A stretch of 64,000 bases of DNA from CAZYFH01 sp964646815 (GCA_964646815.1 CAZYFH010000015.1:1-64000); one strand, 5' to 3'. Counted from the first letter of the stretch, positions 32,544 through 42,094 are shown. Numbers and translations: made by a program. Notes: a model not told the origin generated them from the letters alone.

Positions 32544-34388
32544 ATGCGTTTTTGCGTCGTCACGATCGCGATGGTCGCCGTCACCGGTTCGACGGTCGGT
32601 GCGGCCGTGCAGACCAGCCCGGATGGTGAGCGGGTCTACAAGCAATACTGCGCCCGCTGCCACGAGGGGACGATGCCGCGGATGCCGACCCGCGAGATGT
32701 TGCGGCAGCGCGCGCCCGAAGACGTCGAGATCGCGCTCAGCACGTTCACGATGCGGCGGCAGGGCGCACCGCTGAGTTCGGCCGAGCGCCGCGCGGTGGC
32801 GGAATACCTCACCGGCCGACCGCCCGGATCGTATCGCGCACCGCTGGACGTTATCGCCGACAGTGCCTATTGCGCCGACGGCGCCGGCATCGGCGGCCCG
32901 CTTGCCGGGCCCGCGTGGAACGGCTGGGGCGCCGGCCTCCGGAACACGCGCTTCCAGTCCACCGAGGTCGCCGGGCTGACCCCTGACGAGGTTCCACGAC
33001 TGGCGCTAAAGTGGGCGTTCGGCTTCCCTGGCGTGTCGGCCGCGGGGTCGCAGGCGACCATCGTCGGAGGCCGAGTCTTCGTCGGGAGCCGCAACGGGAT
33101 GGTCTACGCGCTGGATGCCAACAGCGGCTGCATCGACTGGACGGTCGAGGCCGACGGCGGTGTCCGGTCAGCGCCGTCCGTGGGCCGACACCCCGGCACG
33201 AGCGACGCCGTCGTCTACTTCGGAGATGCATTCGCCCACGTCTATGCAGTGAACGTCGACTCCGGCGACGTCCTTTGGAAGGTCAAGGTGGACGATCACG
33301 GGGACGCGATGATCACCGGCGCGCCGGCTCTCCACGACGGGCGGCTCTATGTTCCAGTCTCGTCACTCGAAGAGGGCTCGGGGTCGTTGCCGAACTACGA
33401 GTGCTGTACGTTTATCGGAAGCGTCGTTGCGCTCGATGCCGCCGACGGGCGGCAGATCTGGAAGACGCGCACGATTCAGGAGGCCTCGCACCGAACGACG
33501 CGCAACAGCATCGGCACCCAGCTGTGGGGACCGTCCGGAGCCGCCATCTGGTCGGCGCCGACATTGGATCCAGACCACAACCGCCTCTACGTCGCCACCG
33601 GCGACAGCTATTCCGCGCCGGCTGCACCTGAGAGCGACGCCATCATGGCAATGGCGATGGACAGCGGGCGCGTCCTCTGGACGCGGCAAACATTGCCCGG
33701 CGACGCATGGATCGCCGGCTGTCTCGATCCGACACCCGAGGGCCGAATCAACTGCCCTGAGGACATGGGCCCCGACCACGACTTCGGCAGTTCGCCCGTG
33801 CTCACCACGATCGCGGACGGACGGGAGGTCCTCCTGGCCGGTCAAAAATCTGGCGTCCTGTACGGGCTCGACCCGAAGACAGGTGAGATCGTCTGGGCGA
33901 CACGCGTCGGTGACGGCGGTGTGCTCGGCGGCATCGAGTGGGGCTTTGCGACCGACGGCGAGATCACCTACGCCGCCAGCTCAGAAGCGCTGGAGAAGGC
34001 CCCCGGCGACGCGGGCGGTCTCACAGCGGTTCGGGTAGCGGACGGTGAAACGCTCTGGGACGCGCCGCCGTTTCAAGACACATGCGGCGCCCGCGCCGGC
34101 TGCAACACGGGCCAGCCGGCCGCGGTCACAAGCATTCCCGGTGTCGTGTTCTCGGGAAGCCTGGATGGTCACCTGCGCGCGTACGACACTACGACTGGCC
34201 ACGTCATCTGGGACGTCAACACGGTCGGCGACGTCGACACGATCAACGGTGTCCCGGCCCGGGGCGGGTCGATCAACGGTCCCGGCCCCACCGTGGCCGG
34301 TGGAATGCTTTACGTCACGTCTGGCTACGGCGCCTTCGGCTTCATGTCGGGCAATGTACTGCTCGCGTTCTCAGTGGACGGACGGTAG
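32544..34388 (+). CDS. Exported quinoprotein dehydrogenase with N-terminal cytochrome c domain (PVA-dehydrogenase-like)
   Basis: A 614-residue exported enzyme. A signal peptide ends near residue 21 (VGAAVQT). A haem c motif (QYCARCHEGTMPRMPT) forms a small cytochrome domain to about residue 100. The rest is an eight-bladed PQQ beta-propeller: GRVFVGSRNGMVYALDANSG, CTFIGSVVALDAADGRQIWK, LAGQKSGVLYGLDPKTGEIV and FSGSLDGHLRAYDTTTGHVI. A vicinal cysteine pair appears in LPNYECCTF. The architecture matches polyvinyl-alcohol dehydrogenase-type quinohaemoproteins, which oxidise alcohols and pass electrons internally to haem. The ATG at 32544 is preceded by GGGGAGGA. Confidence 0.88.
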   Translation: MRFCVVTIAMVAVTGSTVGAAVQTSPDGERVYKQYCARCHEGTMPRMPTREMLRQRAPEDVEIALSTFTMRRQGAPLSSAERRAVAEYLTGRPPGSYRAPLDVIADSAYCADGAGIGGPLAGPAWNGWGAGLRNTRFQSTEVAGLTPDEVPRLALKWAFGFPGVSAAGSQATIVGGRVFVGSRNGMVYALDANSGCIDWTVEADGGVRSAPSVGRHPGTSDAVVYFGDAFAHVYAVNVDSGDVLWKVKVDDHGDAMITGAPALHDGRLYVPVSSLEEGSGSLPNYECCTFIGSVVALDAADGRQIWKTRTIQEASHRTTRNSIGTQLWGPSGAAIWSAPTLDPDHNRLYVATGDSYSAPAAPESDAIMAMAMDSGRVLWTRQTLPGDAWIAGCLDPTPEGRINCPEDMGPDHDFGSSPVLTTIADGREVLLAGQKSGVLYGLDPKTGEIVWATRVGDGGVLGGIEWGFATDGEITYAASSEALEKAPGDAGGLTAVRVADGETLWDAPPFQDTCGARAGCNTGQPAAVTSIPGVVFSGSLDGHLRAYDTTTGHVIWDVNTVGDVDTINGVPARGGSINGPGPTVAGGMLYVTSGYGAFGFMSGNVLLAFSVDGR

Positions 34389-34426
34389 GATCTGTCACAA
34401 CTCGGGTTGAGGTGAGGAGTACCACC

Positions 34427-35533
34427 ATGATGCGCACACCGCTCTCGCTGACTGCCGTCATCGCCATTGCGGCCCTTGCGATCGCCTCGTCGCCCACCCT
34501 CTCGGCCAACGCCGCTACCGGTACCGGACCGGTGCTCGAATCGGGCGGCCCGCTCACCTTCGGACCTGATGGCATCTTGTTCATCGCCGACAATCAAGGT
34601 GCCGCGATCTACGCGCTCGAGATGGGCAGCCGGCTGACCGGTGCCACGATGGGCACACAGAACATTCCGGGCATCGACCAGAAAATCGCCGGTCTGGTCG
34701 GCACCGACGCGCGGGAGATCCAGATCAACGATATGGCGATCAGCCCCGCGTCGAAGAACGCGTTCATCTCCGCATCGCGGGGCCGGGGCGCCAACGCCAC
34801 GCCGGTCCTGCTCAGGGTCGACGGTGGTGGCGGGATTGAGGTCCTCTCGCTCAGCGATGTGCGGTACACGCGCCTCAAGCTGCCGAACGCTCCGGAGGCG
34901 AACCCCGGTGCGCGCCGTAACCCGCGGATGGCCGCCATCACCGACATGGCGTTCGTCGACGGGCGCCTGTTCCTGGCCGGGTTGTCGAATGAAGAGTTCT
35001 CGTCCAAGCTGCGCTCCGTCCCCTATCCGTTCGAAACAATCGATAACGGAACGAGCGTGGAGATCTGGCACGCGGCCCACGGCCAGTTCGAGACGCACTC
35101 CCCCGTCTACACCTTCGTGCCGTATGACGTCTCGGGTCAACAGCACTTGATCGCCGGCTACCTCTGTACCCCGCTCGTGAAGTTTCCGATCGGCGACCTA
35201 GAACCGGGGAGCAAAGTGATGGGCACCACCATTGCCGAGCTCGGCAACCGGAATCGTCCGCTCGACATGATCGTCTACAGCAAGGGCGGGAAGGACTACC
35301 TGCTCATGTCGAACACGAGCCGCGGCGTGATGAAGATCCCGACGGAGACCTTCGGCACGCAGTCGCCGGTCACCGAGAACGTCGGTGACGGGGGCCAGGC
35401 CGGAGTCACCTACGAGACGATTGCCCAGATGACCGGCGTCGAACAGTTGGATCTCCTCGACGCACAGCATGCGATCGTGATTGCCCGCAACGACGCCGGG
35501 GTGGCATCGCTCGAATCGGTGATGTTGCCCTGA
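34427..35533 (+). CDS. Exported protein of unknown function, likely beta-propeller
   Basis: A 368-residue protein beginning at ATG 34427 with GAGGAG just upstream. A signal peptide (IAIAALAIASSPTLSANA) is followed by strands reminiscent of propeller blades: GGPLTFGPDGILFIADNQGA, INDMAISPASKNAFISAS, ITDMAFVDGRLFLAGLSNEE and KDYLLMSNTSRGVMKIP. No catalytic motif was recognised. It follows the PQQ dehydrogenase by 38 nt and precedes an Ig-like lipoprotein by 17 nt, so the three may form an operon with an accessory role in the same periplasmic oxidation. Confidence 0.75.
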   Translation: MMRTPLSLTAVIAIAALAIASSPTLSANAATGTGPVLESGGPLTFGPDGILFIADNQGAAIYALEMGSRLTGATMGTQNIPGIDQKIAGLVGTDAREIQINDMAISPASKNAFISASRGRGANATPVLLRVDGGGGIEVLSLSDVRYTRLKLPNAPEANPGARRNPRMAAITDMAFVDGRLFLAGLSNEEFSSKLRSVPYPFETIDNGTSVEIWHAAHGQFETHSPVYTFVPYDVSGQQHLIAGYLCTPLVKFPIGDLEPGSKVMGTTIAELGNRNRPLDMIVYSKGGKDYLLMSNTSRGVMKIPTETFGTQSPVTENVGDGGQAGVTYETIAQMTGVEQLDLLDAQHAIVIARNDAGVASLESVMLP

Positions 35534-35550
35534 ACGACCACAGGGATGCC

Positions 35551-36750
35551 TTGAGCAACGTCGTCCGAGCGCCGATCATCACGCTGGCACTGGCACTCGG
35601 CGGGTGCGGGGTCCTGGACGACGCCGGGCCGGCCGAGGTCCTCCCGGACATCCGTCTCGGCACACCCGAGGACGAGGCACGCGGCGCACCGGTCGAGCTT
35701 GCGGGTCTCCCAGCAGCCGACGTCGCGGCCCTCCGTGACGTCGAGTGGGAGCATGGCGCCTGGTCAGCGTTGCTTCGGATCACGGTCGAACAGGCTGGAA
35801 CCGACCTGGCCGACACACCCGCGGTCCTCGGCGACTATGCGGTGGGAGATGACGATGTGGTGCGCTTCACGCCGATGTTCCCGTTCGACCGCGGCCGGCC
35901 ATACACCGTCCGGTTCGATCCGGCAGCCTTTCCTGGCGGCCGCGTTACCGACGGTTCCGCGGCCCCCGTCACGGCGACGGTCGAGCTACCGCGCCCGGAT
36001 GTAACCCCGACAACAGTCGTGACGCGCGTGCTGCCGACCGGGGACCGACTGCCCGCCAACCAGCTAAAGCTCTACATCGAGTTCTCGGCGCCGATGAGCG
36101 ACGTCGACGGACTCGACTACGTCCGCCTCCTCGACGGCACGGGACAGGAAGTCGAGGCGCCGTTTCTCCCGCTCGGCGAGGAGTTCTGGGGCTACGACTT
36201 CCAGCGCTATACGGTCTTCTTCGACCCAGGCCGCGTGAAGACCGGCATCTTGCCGAACGAGCAGCTCGGCCGACCACTCGAGGAGGGCGCCAGCTACACG
36301 ATTGAAGTCGACGCCGCCTGGCCCGACGCCGAGGGGACGCCGCTCGCGGAATCGTTCTCCAAGCGGTTCGGCGTGGGCCCGGTGGACGATACGCCGATAG
36401 ACACGGCAGCGTGGCGGCTGCGGGTCCCACCAGCCGGGTCCACCTCGCGGCTCGTCGTGTCGTTTCCAGAGCCGCTCGACCACGGCCTGCTGCACCGGGG
36501 GCTCGCCGTCGAGGACCCCGATGGCGAGCGGGTCGCCGGTTCAATCGAGGTGACGAGCTGGGAGACGCGCTGGTCGTTCACGCCGGAGCAACCGTGGTCA
36601 GCCGGGGCATACTCGCTGCTCGCCCTGTCGATCCTTGAAGACCTCGCGGGAAACCGGATCGGGGTGCCCTTCGAGATCGATCGGTTCGAGCAAATCGAAG
36701 ATCCAAAAGAGCAGGAATCCTACCGCGTGCCGTTCGAGATTGCTCCGTAG
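35551..36750 (+). CDS. Lipoprotein with Ig-like (Big) domains
   Basis: A 399-residue protein starting at TTG 35551 (MSNVVRAPIITLALALGGCG) with lipobox ALGGC. The remainder is beta-rich: repeated segments such as VVRFTPMFPFDRGRPYTVRF, LKLYIEFSAPMSDVDGLDYV and WSFTPEQPWSAGAYSLLALS resemble bacterial Ig-like domains of the SbsA type (sentence pattern F-x-P-x-L-xx-G-xx-Y). It probably sits on the outer surface of a membrane and binds a ligand or partner. It directly follows the exported propeller-like protein. The exact function is unknown. Confidence 0.75.
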   Translation: MSNVVRAPIITLALALGGCGVLDDAGPAEVLPDIRLGTPEDEARGAPVELAGLPAADVAALRDVEWEHGAWSALLRITVEQAGTDLADTPAVLGDYAVGDDDVVRFTPMFPFDRGRPYTVRFDPAAFPGGRVTDGSAAPVTATVELPRPDVTPTTVVTRVLPTGDRLPANQLKLYIEFSAPMSDVDGLDYVRLLDGTGQEVEAPFLPLGEEFWGYDFQRYTVFFDPGRVKTGILPNEQLGRPLEEGASYTIEVDAAWPDAEGTPLAESFSKRFGVGPVDDTPIDTAAWRLRVPPAGSTSRLVVSFPEPLDHGLLHRGLAVEDPDGERVAGSIEVTSWETRWSFTPEQPWSAGAYSLLALSILEDLAGNRIGVPFEIDRFEQIEDPKEQESYRVPFEIAP

Positions 36751-37063
36751 TCCCGGCGCCTCCGTCGCGCCTATCGGGAGCCGTCGGCCGGTCCGTCCGC
36801 TGCCCACTCCGGAGCGCGGTCACAATCACGCATCGTGCTTCGTAGGGCCGCCCCATCCATCCACCCCTGACTGTCTAGTTTCGCCGTGGCGCCCACTGCC
36901 TCACGCGCCTGACTCTGGGGTTACTCGCCAGCAACAAGGCACGGTGGCATCGTTCGTCCGACATAATCAATCGACACCAGACGCTTCAGCGCCTCCACCT
37001 AGTTCAGGACGAGCGTAATCGGCGGTGATTCGTTGGCGTCGGCAGCGCGCCTTGTGGGTCTAA
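36751..37063. other. Non-coding stretch, nothing recognised
   Basis: About 310 bases between the Ig-like lipoprotein gene and the UPF0149-like gene. No ORF of protein character, no hairpin and no repeat copy was recognised. Confidence 0.4.
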
Positions 37064-37150
37064 CGCCGTCTCTCTCAGCGCGTTCCTGGAGCATCCGTCC
37101 CGCTCGGAGGCACCCTCGGCTACCACGAGCTGCGCGGGTATCTCTTCACG

Positions 37151-37777
37151 GTGGCGTGCGCTCCAAAGCTGGTCCCGCCGTCCGCGTGGGTGCCCGTCAT
37201 CTTCGGTGGAGAGGAAGCCGAATATGAGTCCCTCGACGAAGCGCGAGCAATCGTCGCTAAGGCGATGGAGCTGTATAAGAACCTCAACTCGGCCGTCTTC
37301 GACGGGACGGCCTCGTTACCCGATGAGTGCGCGTTTCGCGATGACGTGCTCGCCAACCTCGAACCCGACGCGCCGGTCTCGCAATGGTCGCGCGGGTTCA
37401 TGCTCGGCCACGAGTGGCTCGGGGACGTCTGGGAGGCGCGCCTTTCGAAGACAGCGGACGACGACGAGTTCGGCGCCACCCTCATGACGCTTAGCTTTTT
37501 CGCCTCGCGATCCATTGCAGACGCCTTCCATGCCGAAATACCCTCGGACCGGCTACTGCTCGAGCGTGCCGTAGAGATCCTGTGCAATGCGCACCCCACG
37601 GCGATCGCCGAGTACGCGAGTGTGGGTCGGACGATCCAAGAGGCGCTGGCCGCGCGCGCCGCGAAGGGGCCAGCCCGGAGAACCAAGGTGCCCCGGAACG
37701 CGCTCTGTCCGTGCGGGAGTGGCAAGAAATACAAGAAGTGCTTCGGCGCAACCAGTCTTGACCGTACGACCAGATGA
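37151..37777 (+). CDS. UPF0149/YecA-like protein with C-terminal SEC-C zinc motif
   Basis: A 208-residue reading frame from GTG 37151. The central part matches the UPF0149 family (LVPPSAWVPVIFGGEEAEYE; SRGFMLGHEWLGDVWEARL). The C-terminus is a SEC-C zinc-binding motif like that of SecA (RNALCPCGSGKKYKKC). The name SEC-C does not mean selenocysteine. Family-like sequence continues upstream of the GTG: GTLGYHELRGYLFT in the same frame from about 37109, and LSAFLEHPS in another frame at 37074-37100, with no usable start codon. So the true N-terminus is probably frameshifted near 37098, and the gene may be a recent pseudogene or carry an assembly indel. Confidence 0.7.
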   Translation: MACAPKLVPPSAWVPVIFGGEEAEYESLDEARAIVAKAMELYKNLNSAVFDGTASLPDECAFRDDVLANLEPDAPVSQWSRGFMLGHEWLGDVWEARLSKTADDDEFGATLMTLSFFASRSIADAFHAEIPSDRLLLERAVEILCNAHPTAIAEYASVGRTIQEALAARAAKGPARRTKVPRNALCPCGSGKKYKKCFGATSLDRTTR

Positions 37778-37794
37778 AGGCGGCGCCAAAGGCG

Positions 37795-38826
37795 CTACGG
37801 TACGACGTCGCGCGTTTCGATCAGCGCGAGCGTCGCCCAACCGGTGGTCGAGATCCACTGCGCATAGCTTTGCTGGCCCGCCGGCCGTGTCGTCTCGATC
37901 CAGCTTCCGTCGTCGAGCTGTTCCGCAATGAGAAACGCGCGTCCATCGACGATGTGCTGCCGGAGCTCCGCGGGCGAGAGCACCGACCCGGCGAGCGCCG
38001 GCCCGTCTACGAGCGAAACGAGAGCGAGGAGCACAACGGCCGTGTCAAACGGCTCGATCGGCGAGGTGAGATAGGCACCCCACGCTCCCGACGGCGCGCG
38101 ACCCGCCACGAGGAGCCGGAGACAGCTCTCGCGTTGACGTCGAGCCGCCGGGTCGGTGGCAGTCCCGAGACCCAGGACGACCGCTGCGGCATCGAGCACC
38201 GTCTTCACCTCGAGCGCCCGCAGCCACCGCTCGGCCGCCGAAATTGGAGTGGCGTACTTGTCGTCGCCGGCGTGTCTCAGGGTCCGTAGCGCGGCCCACG
38301 TCGCGAGCGTCGTTCCATACGTCGCGGGCGAGCCGATGCTGCCACTCAAATCGAGCCGCCACGATCCGTCCGCTTGTTGATCGGAAGCCACAAGCCACGC
38401 CGCCTCCGCGACCGGCGCGTCCCGATCAACCTGCGCCGCCCGCATCGCATCGACCAACGCCCCGCCGAACTGAATCCGCGCCAGCACCTGGTCGCTGAAC
38501 GCGAGGCCGAGCGCGTTGTCGTCCCACGCGTCCGGACGTTGCAGCCAGTGCGTCGTGTCGCGTAGCGCTGCCGCCGGCACGTCATAGCCCGCGCGCAGCG
38601 CGGCGTAGAGCGCGCGTGCAGCATCGCCGTTGTTGTGACACGAGAAGCATTGGTTCTCGGCGGGCCACCGAGGTACTTCAGCCGACAGAAACGCGACGGC
38701 GCGCGCCGCCGGCGTGGCGCGCGACTGGCCTGCGCGCACCGGCGCCCACAGGAGCAGGCTGCACACCGCGGCGCCGGCGGCGAGCGTCGCGGCCGCGGTT
38801 GCCCGGGTGGATGCGTCTACAACCAT
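37795..38826 (-). CDS. Prenyltransferase/squalene-oxidase-repeat (alpha-toroid) protein with a CxxCH haem motif
   Basis: A 343-residue exported protein. A signal segment (ATLAAGAAVCSLLLWAPVRA) precedes a haem c attachment motif, ENQCFSCHNNGDAARALY. The body holds repeats of the squalene-cyclase/prenyltransferase toroid type: SDQQADGSWRLDLSGSIGSP, APSGAWGAYLTSPIEPFDTA and EQLDDGSWIETTRPAGQQSY (QxxDGxW-like). The DxDD catalytic motif of cyclases is absent, so it is not a hopene cyclase. The pairing of a haem motif with an alpha-toroid suggests a periplasmic redox or binding protein of unknown role. It is convergent with the SEC-C gene. Confidence 0.82.
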   Translation of the reverse strand: MVVDASTRATAAATLAAGAAVCSLLLWAPVRAGQSRATPAARAVAFLSAEVPRWPAENQCFSCHNNGDAARALYAALRAGYDVPAAALRDTTHWLQRPDAWDDNALGLAFSDQVLARIQFGGALVDAMRAAQVDRDAPVAEAAWLVASDQQADGSWRLDLSGSIGSPATYGTTLATWAALRTLRHAGDDKYATPISAAERWLRALEVKTVLDAAAVVLGLGTATDPAARRQRESCLRLLVAGRAPSGAWGAYLTSPIEPFDTAVVLLALVSLVDGPALAGSVLSPAELRQHIVDGRAFLIAEQLDDGSWIETTRPAGQQSYAQWISTTGWATLALIETRDVVP

Positions 38827-38940
38827 GGCGCCTCCATTGTAGTCACGCAAATTGTCGTGGCACATCTCTTCCGTTGTGCAGCCGTTCGGCTTCTGTCTAA
38901 GCTGGCCAAAGTCGAGACGAGGTGCGATGTGGCGCGGGTC

Positions 38941-39618
38941 ATGCTGTTGATCGGTACGCGGAAGGGGCTTTTCTCGTTCTCGGATCGCAACCGCCGTCGC
39001 TGGACGCTCAAGGGCCCCATTTTCAAGGGCGTTCAGGTGAACGACGTCGTCCATGTTGCTGACGGCGGGGAAACGTCGTTGCCGAAGAACACGAACGTGC
39101 ACGCCGATTTCAAGCCAAACAGGTTTCCAGACGTCGGGGTGTGCATGTACCACCTTGAGATGCATCCCTCGGACGGCGCAGGTGCCGTGTCAACAGAACC
39201 ACTGCGGTGTCTACCGGTCCGAGAACGCTGGCGACGAGTGGATCGACATTTCCAACGGCCGGCGTCGCGGTTCGGCTTTCCGCTGGCCGTCCATCCGCAC
39301 GACTGCGAGACGATCTATGTCTGTCCAGCCGAATCCGACCAACACGGCTTCGTTTCGGAGGCGGCGTTCCGAGTCTATCGGAGCCGACGACGCGGCAAGA
39401 CGTGGGAGACACTCACCTCTCGCCTCCCCCAACGCGTTGCGCACACGCTGGTGTTACGACAGGCGCTCACCACCGATACCCTGAACCCCGTCGGTCTTTA
39501 CATGGGGACGTCAGGCGGGCACCTACTAGCGAGCCGAAACTAAGATGATGACCGGGAGGTGCTCTTCAATTTGCTCCCGCCGATCGCGTCGGTTGCGGCG
39601 GCGATGATCGACGGTTGA
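38941..39618 (+). pseudogene. BNR-repeat sialidase-like/glycosyl hydrolase remnant
   Basis: The start MLLIGTRKGLFSFSDRNRRR is typical of BNR/photosystem-assembly-like glycosyl hydrolases. It jumps to NVHADFKPNRFPDVGVCMYH, skipping roughly 150-200 residues present in relatives. QQNHCGVYRSENAGDEWIDI lies in another frame, then FGFPLAVHPHDCETIYVCPA and AFRVYRSRRRGKTWETLTSR return. A TAA at 39541 interrupts LLASRN before the usual ending (VLFNLLPPIASVAAAMIDG). There are therefore an internal deletion, two frameshifts and a premature stop. Confidence 0.82.
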
Positions 39619-39734
39619 GCGAGATACGTGACGACGACCGTGAATGGAGCACAACGGGCCGGACGACGGACACGTCGTCCTCGTCGAGCTGAAGTGAACC
39701 CGTCCGGAAGACACGACATATCCACGGGACGGTT

Positions 39735-40490
39735 GTGCCGCCTCACCGAATGCCAGCGGATCACCGTCCCGTGCGCTTGGAGGACTCGCAACTCACGGCC
39801 CACGTCGCCCACCTCCTACGGGTTCCGTTCGAGAATCCCAACATCCATATGGATCGCCCGATCTCGCTGGCCAAAGGCGATCGGTTCCACAAGATTGTCG
39901 AGGAGAAGCGCGGGGGGTTCTGCTACGAACAGAACCTACTTTTCGCCGCGCCTCTTCGAGCGCCCAGGTTCGTGCGCACGATGGGACCTTCGGCCCCCGG
40001 TTCGACCACATGGCTGCCACAGTGCGGCTGAACGACCGCCAGCACCTCGTTGACGTCGGGTTCGGTGAGTGCTTCCGTGAACCCCTCCGATGGATGGACG
40101 CTGGCACCCCCAGGCAGACGGTTCACGCTACCGCGTCGTCACGGAAGCCGACGCGCTCATCGTGGAGCACAGCACAAATCGGAATGACGGAGAGGAGAGC
40201 GTCGTGACCGATTACCGCGTCGACGCACCACCTCGAGCTTCCCCTGAGTTCCTCCCGATGTGGCGGTTTCATCAAACGTCGGAAGCATCACTGTTCACGC
40301 GGATCTGGATGTGCACTCTCGCCACGGCGCAAGGGCGAACCACGATGAAGCCCGGATGGCTCAGCGAATCTGAAGCCGGCGGGAAAGAAGACCGACGCGT
40401 GCCGTCCCGGGATGACCTCGAACAGCTCCTGGGGGAGCGGTTTGGTATGTTGGCGCTCCGGCTCCCGGTCGCGTCATCAGTGGTCAGAGA
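39735..40490 (+). pseudogene. Arylamine N-acetyltransferase-like remnant, frameshifted
   Basis: Pieces match the arylamine N-acetyltransferase family: LLRVPFENPNIHMDRPISLA and KIVEEKRGGFCYEQNLLFAA (catalytic Cys in RGGFCYE) in one frame. FDHMAATVRLNDRQHLVDVG, with the catalytic His and Asp, lies in a second frame after a small loss near 39970. DGSRYRVVTEADALIVEHST and TRIWMCTLATAQGRTTM lie in a third from about 40090. The intact enzyme acetylates arylamines or hydrazines from acetyl-CoA. All three catalytic residues survive, but the frame breaks at least twice. Confidence 0.8.
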
Positions 40491-40499
40491 CGCGGCTCA

Positions 40500-42041
40500 T
40501 CAGAGGGGCTCGGCGCCCGGTCGCCCATCTTCGACAACGAACGAGGCGCGTGTCGCGATCGGACTTCCGGGACGGCTGACGTAGTCAAGCACCTGGTAGT
40601 CCGCCTGGCAGCGTTGCGGCGTCAGCTCACATCGCACATAGCCCCGTTGTGAGTTGTAGAAGCGCACCCACGGATTCTGGGCCAGCATCCCGGCGGTCGT
40701 CGGACGGGTGTCGGATCCATCGCCACCAGAGCTGATCGACGTCCCGACAAACTCCGTCCCCACTATCGGCGGGCGTTCGTCAGCGTAGTCCACCTTGAGA
40801 TCGTTGACCCAGTTCGTGTGGATATCGCCGGTGAGCACGATCGGGTTCGACGGTCGGCGCTCGGCAAGAAACTGCATGAGCCGCCTCCGCGCCGTCTCGT
40901 ACCCGGACCAGATATCCATGCCGTAGCGCTCGTCGTCGCCCGGGGCAAAGTCGACCCGCGCCATCATCACCTGCTGCGGGATAACGTTCCACGTGGCGGC
41001 CGATTGATCGAGCCGAGCCATCAGCCAGCGCTCTTGCTCATCACCGAGCAGCGTCGCCGTTGCATCACGCATCCCATCGCACGGCGGGCCACTCCGGTCG
41101 CCGCATGGCTGATCTGTCCGATATTGCCGCGTGTCGAGCACCTGGAATGACGCGAGGTTGCCCCAGATGAAATCCCGGTACAGCTGCATCCGCGGCCCCG
41201 TGGGCAACGACGACCGCCGCAGCGGCATGTGCTCGTAGTACGCCTGATACGCCTCGGCACGTCGCCGCAGGAACAGCTCGGCCGGCGTGCCCTCCTCGGA
41301 CATCGTCGATGCGTAATTGTTGTCGACCTCGTGGTCGTCCCACGTGACGACCCACGGGAACGCAGCATGCGCCGCCTGCAGGTCGGGGTCGGACCGATAC
41401 AGCGCGTGCCGGTTCCGGTAGTCCACCAGCAGCTCGATCTCGTCGCCCGTGTGCTTACGGACCCGACCGTCGCGGCCGGCGTATTCGTAGATGTAGTCAC
41501 CGAGATGAAAGACAAGATCGAGGTGGTCCTCGGCCATGTGCCGGTACGCGGTGAAGTAGCCCGTCTCGTAGTGCTGGCACGAGGCGAACGCGAAGCGGAG
41601 TCGATCGACCGGCGCCCCCGGCGCAGGCAGCGTCCGCGTTCGTCCGATCGGGCTCACCTCGGCACCGGCGCGGAATCGGTACCAGTACCAGCGAGCCGGC
41701 TCAAGCCCCTCGACTTCAGCGTGCACCGTGTGTCCAAGCAACGGCGTGGCCACCGCGGTTCCGCGCTGCGCGACGTCGCGAATTCTCTCGTCGCGGGCGA
41801 CCTCCCAGCTGACCTCGATGTCATCGTCCGGCATGCCGCCACCATGCAGCGGGTCTGGCGCCAGACGCGTCCAGAGCACGACGCCATCTGGCGTCGGCTC
41901 GCCCGACGCGACGCCAAGGGTGAACGGTGGCGCGTCGAATGCGATCGATTGCCGCACGCCGCCACGAGTGCGCCGGGAGGCTCCCAACCCAAGCACAGTG
42001 AAACCGCCAGCCAGAAAGTCCCGTCGGGGAAGCACACGCAC
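40500..42041 (-). CDS. phoD: PhoD-like alkaline phosphatase/phosphodiesterase
   Basis: A 513-residue Tat-exported enzyme (LPRRDFLAGGFTVLGLGAS) starting at GTG 42041. An N-terminal fibronectin-like domain (FTLGVASGEPTPDGVVLWTR) precedes the PhoD metallophosphatase domain: RFAFASCQHYETGYFTAYRH, LDLVFHLGDYIYEYAGRDGR, WVVTWDDHEVDNNYASTMSE and NPIVLTGDIHTNWVNDLKVD supply the Ca/Fe-site residues. The characteristic VTWDDHEV is intact. It hydrolyses phosphomonoesters or diesters in the periplasm. It is divergent from the his operon across about 100 nt. Confidence 0.9.
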   Translation of the reverse strand: MRVLPRRDFLAGGFTVLGLGASRRTRGGVRQSIAFDAPPFTLGVASGEPTPDGVVLWTRLAPDPLHGGGMPDDDIEVSWEVARDERIRDVAQRGTAVATPLLGHTVHAEVEGLEPARWYWYRFRAGAEVSPIGRTRTLPAPGAPVDRLRFAFASCQHYETGYFTAYRHMAEDHLDLVFHLGDYIYEYAGRDGRVRKHTGDEIELLVDYRNRHALYRSDPDLQAAHAAFPWVVTWDDHEVDNNYASTMSEEGTPAELFLRRRAEAYQAYYEHMPLRRSSLPTGPRMQLYRDFIWGNLASFQVLDTRQYRTDQPCGDRSGPPCDGMRDATATLLGDEQERWLMARLDQSAATWNVIPQQVMMARVDFAPGDDERYGMDIWSGYETARRRLMQFLAERRPSNPIVLTGDIHTNWVNDLKVDYADERPPIVGTEFVGTSISSGGDGSDTRPTTAGMLAQNPWVRFYNSQRGYVRCELTPQRCQADYQVLDYVSRPGSPIATRASFVVEDGRPGAEPL

Positions 42042-42094
42042 GACGTACTGACTGTATCACCAGCATCCCCGACCGCGTCGCTGACGCCGAGTGC

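Noticed and set aside
37683..37744. SEC-C motif taken as a selenocysteine signal
   Set aside because: SEC-C is the SecA-type zinc motif CPCGSGKKYKKC; there is no UGA involved.
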